Origin: DASVAL01 sp035649575
Lineage (GTDB): Bacteria > Planctomycetota > UBA1135 > UBA2386
Reading direction: 5' to 3'
Assembly (NCBI GenBank): GCA_035649575.1
Contig: DASRJH010000123.1
Location: 1-51,367 of the forward strand
DNA: 51,367 bases
The notes below the pieces were generated by a model. The model was not told the origin of the DNA. It was given only the letters and a program-made list of their open reading frames with translations, and did no database searches. The position numbers and the translations under genes are program-made. The stretch's first letter is position 1. Each line of letters opens with the position of its first letter. Below are positions 11,275-21,000 of this stretch, piece after piece.

Positions 11275-12255
11275 GTGGCTACCCCGCACGACACCCTGTT
11301 CCGGCTCGCGTTCGGCCGCCCGGCGAACGCGCGCGACCTGCTCCGCAAGGCACTTCCGCGCGCGATCGCCGAGGGCATCGATTGGCGGAGCCTCCGCGTC
11401 ATCGACGCGACCTTCATCGATCGCAGGCTCCGGAAGCTGCAGACCGACCTGCTGTTCTCGGCCAGGTTGCGCGGCCGCCGGGTCCTACTCTACGTCCTGA
11501 TCGAGCACAAGAGCCGCGACGATCGATGGACCGTGCTGCAGCTGTTCACCTACATCGGTGCGATCTGGCGGCGCTACCAACGCGACCACCGACGAGAGAA
11601 GCGACTGCCGCCAATCCTGCCGTTCGTGCTGCATCACGGCGACGAGGCGTTCACGGCCCCATGCAACCTGCGCGCACTGCTCGACCTCGAGGGACTGCCG
11701 GCCGCCCTGGTTGCGATGCAGCCGGAGTTCACGTTCGCGCTCGACGACCTCGCGAGCCAGTCCGAGGAGCAACTGCAGGCCCGCGTCGGCTCGTGCTTCG
11801 CCAAGCTGGCACTGCTGTGCCTGCAGCGGTTGCGGACCGGCGATGCGCGGAAGGTGGCAGCGACGCTGCGCGGTTGGGGCCAGCTCATGGAACGCCTGCG
11901 CGTCACGGGGTCCGGACAGGACGATCTGCTCGCTGTATTCTCCTATCTGTTCGAGGTCGCCGGGCTGCCCGACGAGCAGCTACACACCATCCTCACCGAC
12001 ATCACACCCCGCTCGACCCACAAGATGATCACTGCTGCCGAACACATCCGTCGTCGCACCCGCAAGGAAGTCATGCCGAAGTTCATGGCGGCAGGGCAGG
12101 CTCGACTGGTGTTGCTCCTCCTGCAAGAGAAGTTCGGCGCGCTGCCACCGAAGCTCGTGGCGCGCATCAGGCGGGCACGCATGGAAACCCTGGAAGGCTG
12201 GTTCGCTCGAGCACTGAAGGCAAATGTGCTCGACAACGTATTCGCAGAGAGCTGA
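11275..12255 (+). CDS. Rpn family recombination-promoting nuclease / putative transposase (YhgA-like)
   Basis: 326 residues from GTG 11275, which has GGAGG four bases upstream; upstream in-frame codons are less plausible. The N-terminus PHDTLFRLAFGRPANARDLLRK is the hallmark of Rpn/YhgA-like proteins, and the PD-(D/E)xK-type active site is visible as Asp58 (LQTDLL) and Glu77-x-Lys79 (LIEHKS). In Enterobacteria, Rpn proteins are DNA endonucleases that promote recombination and can act as toxic antiphage effectors restrained by a short C-terminal isoform. The C-terminal domain (about residues 242-326) is duplicated immediately downstream. The gene stands alone between unrelated genes, consistent with a mobile accessory gene. 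Confidence 0.88.
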   Translation: MATPHDTLFRLAFGRPANARDLLRKALPRAIAEGIDWRSLRVIDATFIDRRLRKLQTDLLFSARLRGRRVLLYVLIEHKSRDDRWTVLQLFTYIGAIWRRYQRDHRREKRLPPILPFVLHHGDEAFTAPCNLRALLDLEGLPAALVAMQPEFTFALDDLASQSEEQLQARVGSCFAKLALLCLQRLRTGDARKVAATLRGWGQLMERLRVTGSGQDDLLAVFSYLFEVAGLPDEQLHTILTDITPRSTHKMITAAEHIRRRTRKEVMPKFMAAGQARLVLLLLQEKFGALPPKLVARIRRARMETLEGWFARALKANVLDNVFAES

Positions 12256-12544
12256 TCGATCGGAGTTGATGCAGCTTCACTTCCATCACGACATGCCCCC
12301 CCGCTCGACCCACAAGATGATCACCGCTGCCGGACACATCCGTCGTCGCACCCGCGAGGAAGTCCGGCCGAAGTACGTGGCGGCAGGGCAGGCTCGAGGG
12401 CTGTTGCTCCTCCTGCAAGTGAAGTTTGGCGCGCTTCCACCGGGGCTCGTCGCGCGCGTCAAGCGGACGCGCATGAAGACGCTGGATGGCTGGTGCGATC
12501 GAGTCCTGACGGCGAAGTCGCTCGTCGACGTCTTCGTGGACTGA
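11998..12544 (+). repeat. Tandem duplication of the Rpn C-terminal coding segment
   Basis: Nucleotides 11998-12255 (end of the nuclease gene) and 12290-12544 align from the codon pair for Asp before PRSTHKM to the stop, without visible gaps in most of their length. They share long identical runs around THKMITAA and HIRRRT. Differences include many amino-acid changes, so the copies have diverged. Spacer 12256-12289 is unique. Confidence 0.85.
12269..12544 (+). CDS. Stand-alone C-terminal Rpn domain (duplicated fragment)
   Basis: 91 residues from ATG 12269, preceded by a GGAG at 12262-12265 and only 13 bases after the full-length nuclease stop. From residue 9 it is a full copy of the C-terminal domain of the upstream protein (PPRSTHKMITAAGHIRRRT, AAGQARGLLLLLQ, KFGALPP, TRMKTLDGW). 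The nuclease core is absent. The frame is intact with its own stop and plausible ribosome binding site, so it may be expressed rather than being debris. By analogy with the inhibitory short C-terminal isoforms of Rpn proteins it could modulate the nuclease; this is inference. The alternative is a decaying remnant of a second rpn gene. Confidence 0.6.
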   Translation: MQLHFHHDMPPRSTHKMITAAGHIRRRTREEVRPKYVAAGQARGLLLLLQVKFGALPPGLVARVKRTRMKTLDGWCDRVLTAKSLVDVFVD

Positions 12545-12592
12545 TCGGCCGCAGGGGAAGGCTGCCCAGCCAGCATCAGGCATCGACGCAGT

Positions 12593-13168
12593 TCACTTGC
12601 CGGGCGGCTGCTTGCTCTCGGCAACGGCTTTCTCGATGCCCGCGAGGCTCGTGCCCTGGATCTCCTTCACGCGTTCCTGCAAGGCACCGAACCACCCGAT
12701 CCAACGGCCGGGCAGGCTGTCCCACTTGCTCTCGTCGTGCCAGTGCACGCGACACCCGGTGCCTTCGGCCACCCACTCGAGGCGCCCCGTGCCGCGCAGC
12801 AGCAACTGCGTCTCCCCAGGACCCTGGCTGTGGAACTGGTATTCGATGGCGTCGGCCGCGACCGCACACATGGTCAGCGTCGCGAGACCCTGGTTGCCGG
12901 ACCACTTCATGCGGTGGCCGATCGTGCCAGGGTCCCCTGTGACCTCGAGCGTCGTCTGCGGCCCGAGATGGGCTTCCAGCGACGACCACTTCTTCCAGGT
13001 GTTGAAGTCCCGCACGAGCGCGGCGACCTGCTCGGCCGAGGCCACCACGGTGCGCGTCGTGTCCACGCGCCACTGGTCGGCCAGTATCGAGCCGACACCG
13101 AGATACACGAGGACCATGCCGGCCAGGGACAGGACCAGGGATCGGAACATGCTGCGCGCCGTCGACAT
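12593..13168 (-). CDS. SRPBCC (START/polyketide cyclase-like) family membrane-anchored protein
   Basis: 191 residues from ATG 13168; a second in-frame ATG at 13150 is possible. One N-terminal transmembrane or signal-anchor helix (about residues 10-28) is followed by an SRPBCC fold: RTVVASAEQVAALVRDFNTWKKWSS, MKWSGN, and the terminal helix with GRWIGWFGALQERVKE. These ligand-binding barrels bind hydrophobic molecules; the ligand is unknown. The gene lies 47 bases downstream of the TonB-like gene on the same strand and may be the last gene of that operon. It is convergent with the Rpn fragment. Confidence 0.8.
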   Translation of the reverse strand: MSTARSMFRSLVLSLAGMVLVYLGVGSILADQWRVDTTRTVVASAEQVAALVRDFNTWKKWSSLEAHLGPQTTLEVTGDPGTIGHRMKWSGNQGLATLTMCAVAADAIEYQFHSQGPGETQLLLRGTGRLEWVAEGTGCRVHWHDESKWDSLPGRWIGWFGALQERVKEIQGTSLAGIEKAVAESKQPPGK

Positions 13169-13215
13169 GCTCGGGAACGTAGCGGCATCGCGCGCTTTTC
13201 GCGAAGACCTCGCGC

Positions 13216-16200
13216 TCAGCGCCCGAGCAGCAACGGCGTGAAGTACCGGTAGTAGATCTCGAGACTCAGCACGCACATCGACGTCGAGTAGCTGCGGTCG
13301 GCCTTCGTATCGCCGGCTTCGCGCGCGTAGACGTCGATCGGCGGGAACGAGCCGTCGGCGGCCTGTGCCGCGGGCAGCAACGTGCGCAGGCGTTCGTTCC
13401 AGCTTGCCCACGCTTCGCCGCCCGCGAGGAACGTGCACAGCGTGCCGTAGTACCAGAAGTAGACGTTGCCCTGACCGCGCAGCACGAAGTCGTCGTCGTC
13501 GTAGCGGCGGTAGGCTTCGGGGCGGCGTTCCACCGTGAAGGCCAGCGCGGCCTGGACCATGCGATCGCCGGCCGGAGCGCCGAGCAACATCAGCGCGAAG
13601 CCACCCGCGGGCGTGCTCGCGGGCAGCGTCGGCCAGGCCGACTGCAGGCGGCTCGGTTTGTGGTTGTAGCGAAACCAACCGTTCGGCTGGTCGAACGACT
13701 GTTCGAGATACTCGCGTGCGCGCGGCAACACCTCGGGCGGCAGGTCGATGCCCGACAGCCGCGCGGACTCGAGGGCCATCACCATCCACGCGGTCACGGA
13801 CACGCGCGCGTAGTCGTCCTCGGGTCGCAGGCCGGGCGAGAAGTAGCCCCAACCGCCGCGGTTGCGCTTGTCGCGCCGCGGACCCTGATTCTGCAGGATC
13901 CACGTGAGCGCGGATTCGAGCGACCGGCGCAATCGCTGGTCCCTCGTGAGCCCGTAACACTCCGCGATCGCGTAGGTCGCGATGCCGTGCCCGTAGCTCG
14001 AGCTCATGCCGAAGGCGCCCGTGTCCTCGTCCTGCACCTCGAGCAGCCGCTCGAGCGCTTTCGCGACGACCTTGCTGTGTTCGCTGTTCGAGGTCGGCGT
14101 GTGTCCGGCGCCCAGGAAAGCGAGCACGCACAGCGCGGTCTTGCCGACGTAGAGCTGGCCATACTTGTCGTCGAACACTTCGCGTTCACCCCAGATGCCG
14201 TCCGGCTTCTGGATCTTCGCGAGGTAGCGCAGGCCGTTCGCCACGGCTCGTTCGGTCTCGACCGATCCGCCGAATTGTTCGATCGCCTTCGCTTTGGCCG
14301 GACCGAAGCGATTGCTGTAGGCGCTGGATGGCGCCGCGGCGATCTCCTGCGGCCCGCGCGGCGCGGTCTGCACCGCGCGCTCGAGCAGCGAGCTCGGCGG
14401 GCTCACAACAGGCGTGGCCATGGCGACCGAGGACGCCGAAGACGGCGCGCCGCGGGCAGGGCGGTCCACGGCCGGCGCGCTCGGTCCCTGCACTCGTACA
14501 TCCAGGGCACTCGCCACCCCCGGACCGGCCTTGCCGGCCGTGCTGGCCGTGCTCGCGCTGCTGGCGTTGCTGGCGGCCTTGGGTCGAGCCGGTTCCGCAG
14601 CCGCGCCATCGCGCAGTGCGAGGGGTGCTTTCTTGAGCCGTTGCGGGGACGCAGCGGCGAGCGGTGCCTTCTCTGGTGATGCTTGCGGCGCTGTCGGGCT
14701 CGCGCCCCCGCGCGCCAGCTGCGAGCTCGGCGCCGAGGCGGCGGTCGCTTGTCCGGAAGGCGCGGCGTTCGTGTCCGCACCTCGCGGTGTCCCGGCCTTC
14801 CCGGCCGCGGTATCGGTCGGGCCAGCCGGCGTCGCGGCGAGCGCCGTCAGCGGCGCAGGCGCCGCGGCCCCGGCTTGCCGACGCGCGGCAGCTGGTGCCG
14901 AGGGCTCGGCGGGACCTTCGCGCAGCGCCACCGGAACGGCCACCGCGCGCGCCTTGCTGGGCGCGAGCGCCGCGCCGGCCTCGGGCGCAGGCGCATCGAG
15001 CGCCGCGTGACCGGGCCTGTCGACTGTGGCAGCCGGCGCCGACGCGCTCGGGACGGACCCGGCATCGGCGGTGGCGCGAGCGGTCTGCGCTCCGGTTGTT
15101 GCGACAGGCTCCACCGCCTGCGTGGCCTCTGTTGCAAGCGCGGCGCCGGCCGCAACGTCGCGGCCCGCGCGAGGCGCGGGTGCGGTGGCAGCATCCGCGG
15201 TCCCGGCATCGTGCATGGTCGGGGCGGGTGTCTCGGCGGCGCGGGCGCTCGGGCTCGGCAGTGCTTCGAGGCTGCCAACCGGCGCGAGCGACGAAGTCGA
15301 CTGGCTCGCGCGCGCCATCACGCCGCCGGGAACGACGACCTCCACTGCCTCCGCGGCCGCACCGGCGCGCTTGGCCGCCTGCGCGGCGCTGGCCGCGGTC
15401 GCAGAGCGCTCCACGCTCTGCAGCGACGCTTCGGCGGGCGTGGCCGTCTGGTCCTGGCCCGTGCGTTGCGTCGACGCGGCGGCCGCATCCTGTACGCGTG
15501 CTTGCCCGGCCACGTCCCGCGGCGCCGCGGCCGAGGCCCACTGCGCCTCGGGTCCCGCGAACTCGGCGGTGGTCGCGCGTTCGGCCGCGGTGGCCGGAGC
15601 TGCAGCGTCGAGCGCGCGTTCCTCGGTGGCGAACTGCACGTGCGCTGCGGGCTCGAAGGCCTGCATGCCCCCCGCTGTCGTCCCCGCCGCTTCGGCGGCC
15701 GTGATCACGCTGACCTGCATACCCGAACCCTCGCCGAGGTCGTGCACCAAGGTGCCGCCGATCTCGACGCCCATCAGCCACAAGAACACCAGGATGTGCA
15801 GCAGCAGCGACAACAGCAGGCACTGCGCGAGCAGATCGAGCGTCGACCAGCGGCGTCCGAAGTGCAACAGCAGCAGCAGCAGCGCGCAGGTCGAGATGAT
15901 GCCGATCAGGATCCACTCGAGCCAACTCTGGCCGGGCCACCACGGGTAGACCTCGGTCGCCGTCGCGACGAACCAGAGGTCGGTCGCCGTTTCGCCGCGG
16001 CGCGGCTGCAGCAGGCCGAGGTGGAAGCCATCGGGCTGGGGCATGGGGGCGCGCAGCTCGCCCGTGCCCCACGTTTCGCCGACCGTGAGCGGTTCGTCGA
16101 AGACGCCCGCACACGAGCTCGCGCGCAAGAGCCGCAGCGGCTCGTTGCGCACCTTGCGCACGAACCAGAGCGCCGCACCACCCGGCGCAAACGCCGGATC

Positions 16201-16884
16201 GCGGTCGATCGGCTGCTGGTTGCGCCGCGCGCCTTCCGCCGCGAACACGGGCACCGGATCGAACGGATCCCCGAGTCGCCAGCGATGCAAGAGGCCCGAG
16301 TTGCCGTGGTCGACCGAGCGGTCGATGCGCACGAACACGAAGTCCAGGCCGTTGTCGGAGGGCGCGGGGTCGCTTTCGTCGAGGGCCGTGTTGCACGCCG
16401 TGAGCGGCGCAGGCTTGCCGAAGCCCGTCTCGCGCCATTGCGCGACGTAGAGGTCGTAGCCCCCCACTCCATCGGGGCGATCCGACGCAAAGTAGAACTG
16501 ACCATCGGGTCCGAGTGCGGGCGCCAGCTCGTTGTGCTCGGTGTTGAGTCCGTAGGCAGGTTCGGGCGGCACGGTGGGTCGGGTCGGATCCCACACGACG
16601 AGGTCGGTGGTCTGGTCGGCCTGGCTCCTGCCGTAGACGAGCCTCCCATCGGGCAGCAACGCAACGCGACCCTGCACGGGTCCGGGCAGCTCGACTTGAA
16701 CCTCGGGCGTCTGCCAGCGCAGCATGCCGGCCGCCGCGAGCGCGCGCGCGGGCACTTCGGCCTGCCCGTCCGTGTAGAAGACCGGACGTCCGATGCGCAG
16801 GCCGACCAGGAGCGAGGCCGCGACGACCAGCACGGCGCTGGCCACGCGGATCACGAAGCGCCGTGTTCCCTCGCCCATTGCCAT
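13216..16884 (-). CDS. TonB/TolA-like fusion: beta-propeller, S-x3-H transmembrane helix, Ala-rich stalk, alpha/alpha-toroid
   Basis: 1222 residues from ATG 16884 (ATG 16878 is also possible), seven bases after the exbD stop. Seen in order: an N-terminal hydrophobic helix (10-32); PD40/TolB-like propeller repeats (about 65-315, e.g. DGQFYFASDRPDGVGGYDLYVAQW); two transmembrane helices (324-341 and 351-371). The second contains S359-L-L-L-H363, the S-x3-H motif of TonB and TolA, followed by MQVSVITAAE, much like the start of the TonB periplasmic region. A roughly 450-residue Ala/Pro/Thr-rich low-complexity stalk (about 398-850) follows. The last domain (881-1222) is a prenyltransferase/squalene-cyclase-like toroid (IQKPDGIWGE, RGGWGYF). 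With exbB and exbD upstream, a role in transmitting proton-motive force across the envelope is inferred. Confidence 0.8.
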   Translation of the reverse strand: MAMGEGTRRFVIRVASAVLVVAASLLVGLRIGRPVFYTDGQAEVPARALAAAGMLRWQTPEVQVELPGPVQGRVALLPDGRLVYGRSQADQTTDLVVWDPTRPTVPPEPAYGLNTEHNELAPALGPDGQFYFASDRPDGVGGYDLYVAQWRETGFGKPAPLTACNTALDESDPAPSDNGLDFVFVRIDRSVDHGNSGLLHRWRLGDPFDPVPVFAAEGARRNQQPIDRDPAFAPGGAALWFVRKVRNEPLRLLRASSCAGVFDEPLTVGETWGTGELRAPMPQPDGFHLGLLQPRRGETATDLWFVATATEVYPWWPGQSWLEWILIGIISTCALLLLLLHFGRRWSTLDLLAQCLLLSLLLHILVFLWLMGVEIGGTLVHDLGEGSGMQVSVITAAEAAGTTAGGMQAFEPAAHVQFATEERALDAAAPATAAERATTAEFAGPEAQWASAAAPRDVAGQARVQDAAAASTQRTGQDQTATPAEASLQSVERSATAASAAQAAKRAGAAAEAVEVVVPGGVMARASQSTSSLAPVGSLEALPSPSARAAETPAPTMHDAGTADAATAPAPRAGRDVAAGAALATEATQAVEPVATTGAQTARATADAGSVPSASAPAATVDRPGHAALDAPAPEAGAALAPSKARAVAVPVALREGPAEPSAPAAARRQAGAAAPAPLTALAATPAGPTDTAAGKAGTPRGADTNAAPSGQATAASAPSSQLARGGASPTAPQASPEKAPLAAASPQRLKKAPLALRDGAAAEPARPKAASNASSASTASTAGKAGPGVASALDVRVQGPSAPAVDRPARGAPSSASSVAMATPVVSPPSSLLERAVQTAPRGPQEIAAAPSSAYSNRFGPAKAKAIEQFGGSVETERAVANGLRYLAKIQKPDGIWGEREVFDDKYGQLYVGKTALCVLAFLGAGHTPTSNSEHSKVVAKALERLLEVQDEDTGAFGMSSSYGHGIATYAIAECYGLTRDQRLRRSLESALTWILQNQGPRRDKRNRGGWGYFSPGLRPEDDYARVSVTAWMVMALESARLSGIDLPPEVLPRAREYLEQSFDQPNGWFRYNHKPSRLQSAWPTLPASTPAGGFALMLLGAPAGDRMVQAALAFTVERRPEAYRRYDDDDFVLRGQGNVYFWYYGTLCTFLAGGEAWASWNERLRTLLPAAQAADGSFPPIDVYAREAGDTKADRSYSTSMCVLSLEIYYRYFTPLLLGR

Positions 16885-16891
16885 GCGGAAC

Positions 16892-17314
16892 CTATTGCCC
16901 TTGCGCCGGCAACGCGGCGAAATCGACCTTCTTGATCTTCGCGAGGCGGCACGCATCGAGCACCTGCAAGCCGACGCCGAACTGCGCCTGCCGGTCGCCG
17001 CGGATCAGCACGGCCTGCTCGCGATTGCGCGCACACGCGGCCTCTAGCTTCTGCCGCAGCGCCTCGAAGGTCACCTCGCGTCCTTCGACCGACAGGCGTC
17101 CGTTCGCGAACACGTTGATGATCAGCTGCAGCGGCCCGGTGCCCTGCTGGCCCGACCTGGCTTCGGGCAGACGCAGGTCGAGCTCGACCTCCTCTTTTGC
17201 GAACGTCGTCGCGGCGAGGAAGAACAGCAGCAGGTTGAAGACCATGTCGAGCATGGGCGTCAGGTTGATCGGGACCTCGTCCTCCGCTTCCTGCTCGTCG
17301 AAGTCAAGCCGCAT
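16892..17314 (-). CDS. exbD: Biopolymer transport protein ExbD/TolR
   Basis: 140 residues. The cytoplasmic N-terminus (EDEVPINLTPMLDMVFNLLLFFLAATTF) contains the family's conserved Asp within the single transmembrane helix (LTPMLDMVFNLL), the proton-carrying residue of the ExbB/ExbD motor. The periplasmic domain (about 45-135) has the typical VFANGRLSVEGREVTFEALRQKL and VLIRGDRQAQFG segments. It overlaps the upstream exbB gene by 11 bases and is followed after seven bases by the TonB/TolA-like gene, indicating one transcript and one complex. Confidence 0.94.
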   Translation of the reverse strand: MRLDFDEQEAEDEVPINLTPMLDMVFNLLLFFLAATTFAKEEVELDLRLPEARSGQQGTGPLQLIINVFANGRLSVEGREVTFEALRQKLEAACARNREQAVLIRGDRQAQFGVGLQVLDACRLAKIKKVDFAALPAQGQ

Positions 17315-17999
17315 GGGTCTCGTCCTTGGTCGCAGCCGGTGCCTTGGTGGTCGCAGCGTCCGTCGGGGTGCCTGCGAGCGCTTCGACGGCCGGCGAGAGA
17401 CCGCCGTCCAACAGCAGCACGATGCGCCGCACGCGGCTCTGCAGATGCGCCGCCAGGATCGTCGCGGGGATCGCGACGATGAGACCGAAGATCGTCGTGT
17501 AGAGCGCGACGCCGATGCCCGCGGCCAGCGTCTCGGCCTTGTCGAGACCGCTCTTCTGGATCGCCGCGAACGAGGTCGCGATGCCGAGCACGGTGCCGAG
17601 CAGGCCGCACAACGGCGCCACGGCGGCCATCAACGTGATGCCGCGGATGTTGCTGCGCAAGCGGGCGCCCTCCTTGCGGACCTGGTCCTCCATCGCGCGC
17701 TCGACGTCGGCAAGCGGGAAGCCCCGGCGGCGCAGCCCGGCGGCCAGCACGCGCGCACCGGGTGAGTCGCCGGCGCCGATGTCCGCGGCAACTTCGGACC
17801 GGCCGCTCACGATCTGCTCGACCGCGTCGCGCACGGCCTGCGGCAGCACACGGTTCACGCGCAGGTTCGAGTAACGCTCCAACGCCAACCCGACGACGAT
17901 CACCGAGCAGCCGAGGATCGGCCACATCATGAAGCCGCCGGCGGCGAAGGACTCGCCGACCGTGGTCATCACGCTCGGCTCCTGGAAGAGAGGGTTCAT
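17304..17999 (-). CDS. exbB: MotA/TolQ/ExbB proton channel family protein
   Basis: 231 residues from ATG 17999. There are three hydrophobic segments: about 20-40 (GGFMMWPILGCSVIVVGLALERY), about 122-142 and about 160-185. The conserved ExbB/TolQ core is clear: LMAAVAPLCGLLGTVLGIATSF and GIGVALYTTIFGLIVAIPATI. The C-terminus is a charged, Ala/Thr-rich tail. It forms the proton channel with ExbD. The gene is 24 bases downstream of the large TPR gene and overlaps exbD. Confidence 0.94.
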   Translation of the reverse strand: MNPLFQEPSVMTTVGESFAAGGFMMWPILGCSVIVVGLALERYSNLRVNRVLPQAVRDAVEQIVSGRSEVAADIGAGDSPGARVLAAGLRRRGFPLADVERAMEDQVRKEGARLRSNIRGITLMAAVAPLCGLLGTVLGIATSFAAIQKSGLDKAETLAAGIGVALYTTIFGLIVAIPATILAAHLQSRVRRIVLLLDGGLSPAVEALAGTPTDAATTKAPAATKDETHAA

Positions 18000-18023
18000 G
18001 GTTTTGGTCGGGAGGTTGTCGTT

Positions 18024-21000
18024 TCAGCGATCGCCGAGATGCTGCTTCGCGGTGGTTGCTTCGTCGCTCGGCGTGTGTTTGTCCACGAGCTCGCGGAAGA
18101 ACCGCTCGGCCTTGTCGGGCTGCTTGAGCTTCTCGTAGACGAGTCCAGCCTGCAGCAGCCCGCGCCGCACCCACTCGACGTGCCCGTAGAGGATCGGCAG
18201 CTTCACGAACGCATCGGCCGCCCCGGTCAGGTCCCCGCGCGCCACGCGGTTCTCGCCGATGCGGAACTGCGCTTCCGCGGCGAGCGGGCCATCGCTGAGC
18301 TCGGTGACCTTCTGCAGACTCGCTTCGGCCTTGTCGTGCTCGTTGCGCAGCATGCGTGCGCGTCCGAGCCACAGCTGCGCGCGCGCCTGATCGGCGGGCT
18401 CGCGATCCTTCCCGCGCAGGAACTCCTCGAGCGTGGTCGCAGCGAGATCACCCTCGCCGGTGGTCACGGCGCACTCGCCGAGCAGCAGGCGCGCCCGGTC
18501 GGCGCGCGCGTGCTTGCCATCGGCCTGCAGCAGCTGCTTGAGTCGCTGCACGGCGCCGCGCGGATCGGAGAGCCGATGGCAGCACTCGGCGCCGAAGTAG
18601 AGCGCTTCGCCGACCAGCGCTTCGCCGGGCAGAGCCGCGATCTCGGCAAACAGGTCGCGCGCCAAAGCCAGCTTCTGCACGTCGGTCCCTGCCGCTTCGA
18701 ACTCGGCGAAGCCGAGCCGGTAGAGCGCGCGGCCGCGGTGACTGCCCTGCACCTTGCTGAGCAGCGGCCGCGCGGCCGCGAGGTCTTTCTTGTCGAGCGC
18801 GGCCACGCCGAGGTGCAGGTTCGCTTCGCCGGCAAGCTCCGGATCGGCCGATCCGGCGGCGACCTTCGCGAACGCGGCCAGCGCCGCCGCTTCGTCGTTG
18901 TCGCGCCGGCAGGCCCAGCCGAGCTCGTATTGCACTCGGTCGTTGCGTTCGTAGGTACCGTCCTTCGCGAGCGCAGCCAGAGTCGTGCGCGCTGCCTTGT
19001 GTTCGCCGTTGCGCGCCTGTGCTGTGCCGAGCGAATAACGCATGGCTGGCGCCTTCTTGTGCGTCCCGAACTTCTGCAGGAACGACTGCTCCACCGCGAT
19101 CGCCTGCGGCCACGCCTTGCGTCGGTGGTGCAGCGCCGACTCCAGCTCGAGCAGGCCCGCGAGCTCGCTCTCGGCCGCCGCGTGCGACTTCGCGAGCTCG
19201 AGCCGCTGCGCGCAGGCTTCGTCGTCGCCGAGCTCGAACGCACACCAGGCCCGGCCCGCGGCGGCGCGCGCGCCCGGCGCATCGGTGCGCGTGACGAGCT
19301 TCTCGAACAGCGCGTCTGCCGCCTTGAAGTCCCCCTGCAGGTAGGCAAGCTCCGCCTGCTCGACGAGGTCGGCACTCGCGGCGCCGGCGGCCCCCGACGC
19401 GCTCGCCGCGCTGGCGGCGCGCTCGAGCCGCTTCTGCGCCGCGGACAGGTTGCCCTTCTGCCGCAGCACGCGCGCCGCGACACGCTCGGTGCGGTCGAGG
19501 CACTTGCCCTGCTTGTAGCGCGCCAGATACTGGTCGGCGACGCCGAGCGCCGCGTCGCCGTCACCTGCCTCGAGCAAGGCCAGCGACTGCATCGCGAGCG
19601 CTTCCTCGGCGAACGGCGATCCCGACTGGGCCGCGACCGCCGCGAACTGTTTCGCCGCCGCGGCCTTGTCGCCGCGCAGGTAACGGCACCAGCACAGCTT
19701 CCAGACCGCCTTCTCCTTGTGGTCGGGCACCTCGACGAGGGCCGCGTACTCACGCTCGGCCGCTTCGTATTTCTGCAGCGCGAAGGAGTTCTCGGCCATC
19801 GCGAACGCGGCCTGCTTCGCGAGCCGATGCGGCGGACTCAGCGCGCGCACGGCCGCGGCGCGCGCCGACGACTCCTCGTGGCGACCGAGCGAATGCAGCG
19901 CGAAGCACGCGCCGTAGAGCGCATCGCCGCGCAGCTCCGCGGGCGCCGTGGCCGGCACCGCATCGTAGGCCTTGAGCGCTTCGGGCCACTTCTGCAGGTT
20001 CGCGTATGCCTCGCCGAGCGCGAACGAGAGCCGCGGGCGATCCTGCTCGGACGCTTCGGCGAGCGCTTTCTCGAGGCTCTTCAGCGCCGCGTCGCCGGCG
20101 CCGGTCGCGAGCGCGCAGAGCCCGATCAGCTCCTGCGCCTGCTGCTTCACGAGGGCCGGCACGTCGGCCGCGAGCAACGGCTGCAGCTCGCGCGCCGCCT
20201 CGGCGTGCTTCTGGTCGCGATAGTACGAGCGCCCGAGCTCGAGCCGCGCGCGTGGCACGAGCGGCGAATCCGAGTACTTGTCGAGCACGGCCTGGAAGCT
20301 GCGGCGCGCCGCGGCCTGGTCGCCGCGGCCCACGGCCACCCAACCGAGACCGAACGTGGCGTCGTCGGCGAAGTCGCTCTTGCCCTTCTGTGCGACCTTG
20401 AAGGCCGTCTCGGCCGCGTCCCACTTCGAAAGCCGCAGCAGCAGGTCGCCGCTCAGATACAGGCACTCGCACTTCGCGGCTTCGTCGGGCGCCGCACTGG
20501 CCGACGTCGCGAAGGTCGACGCCGCGTCGTTCAGCTGTTGCTGCCGCATCTGCGCGAAGCCGAGCTGGTAGAGCGCGGGAAAGCGGAACGAAGCGCCCTC
20601 GCCCTCGGCCGCGTCGACGGCTGCCTGGAACGCCGCCGCGGCCGCCTTGTCGTCGCCGAGCTCGCGCCGCGCCTCGCCCTCCGCAAAGCGGGCCGCGGCC
20701 ATCAGGTAGTGCTTGGGTGGAACTTCCGCGGCGAGCGCGCTGAACTGCTCGGCTGCCGGCTTGTGCTCGCCCCTCTCTTCGAGCAGGTTGCCGAGGCGGT
20801 AGCGGCACTCGGGCCGCAGGCGGAAGCCGTTGCCGCCGAGCTGCAGCGCCTGCTGCAGCGATTTCTCGGCCGCGCTCTTCTTGTCGAGCTCGATCTGGCT
20901 GATTGCGAGACGGTAGTGGGCTTCGGGCACGAGCGCGTGCCCGGTCTGCTTCTGTACGAACTCCCCGAAGTGGCGCGCGGCCTCTTCGTGGAGACCGCGC

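Noticed and set aside
12545..12592. Bidirectional terminator between the convergent Rpn fragment and SRPBCC genes
   Set aside because: Only a weak five-base GGCTG/CAGCC stem with a two-base loop and no T-run was found.
13216..16884. Reading the Ala-rich stretch as tandem DNA repeats or a frameshifted gene
   Set aside because: The low-complexity stretch varies in sequence, keeps one frame and joins two well-defined parts. It is better explained as a protein stalk.
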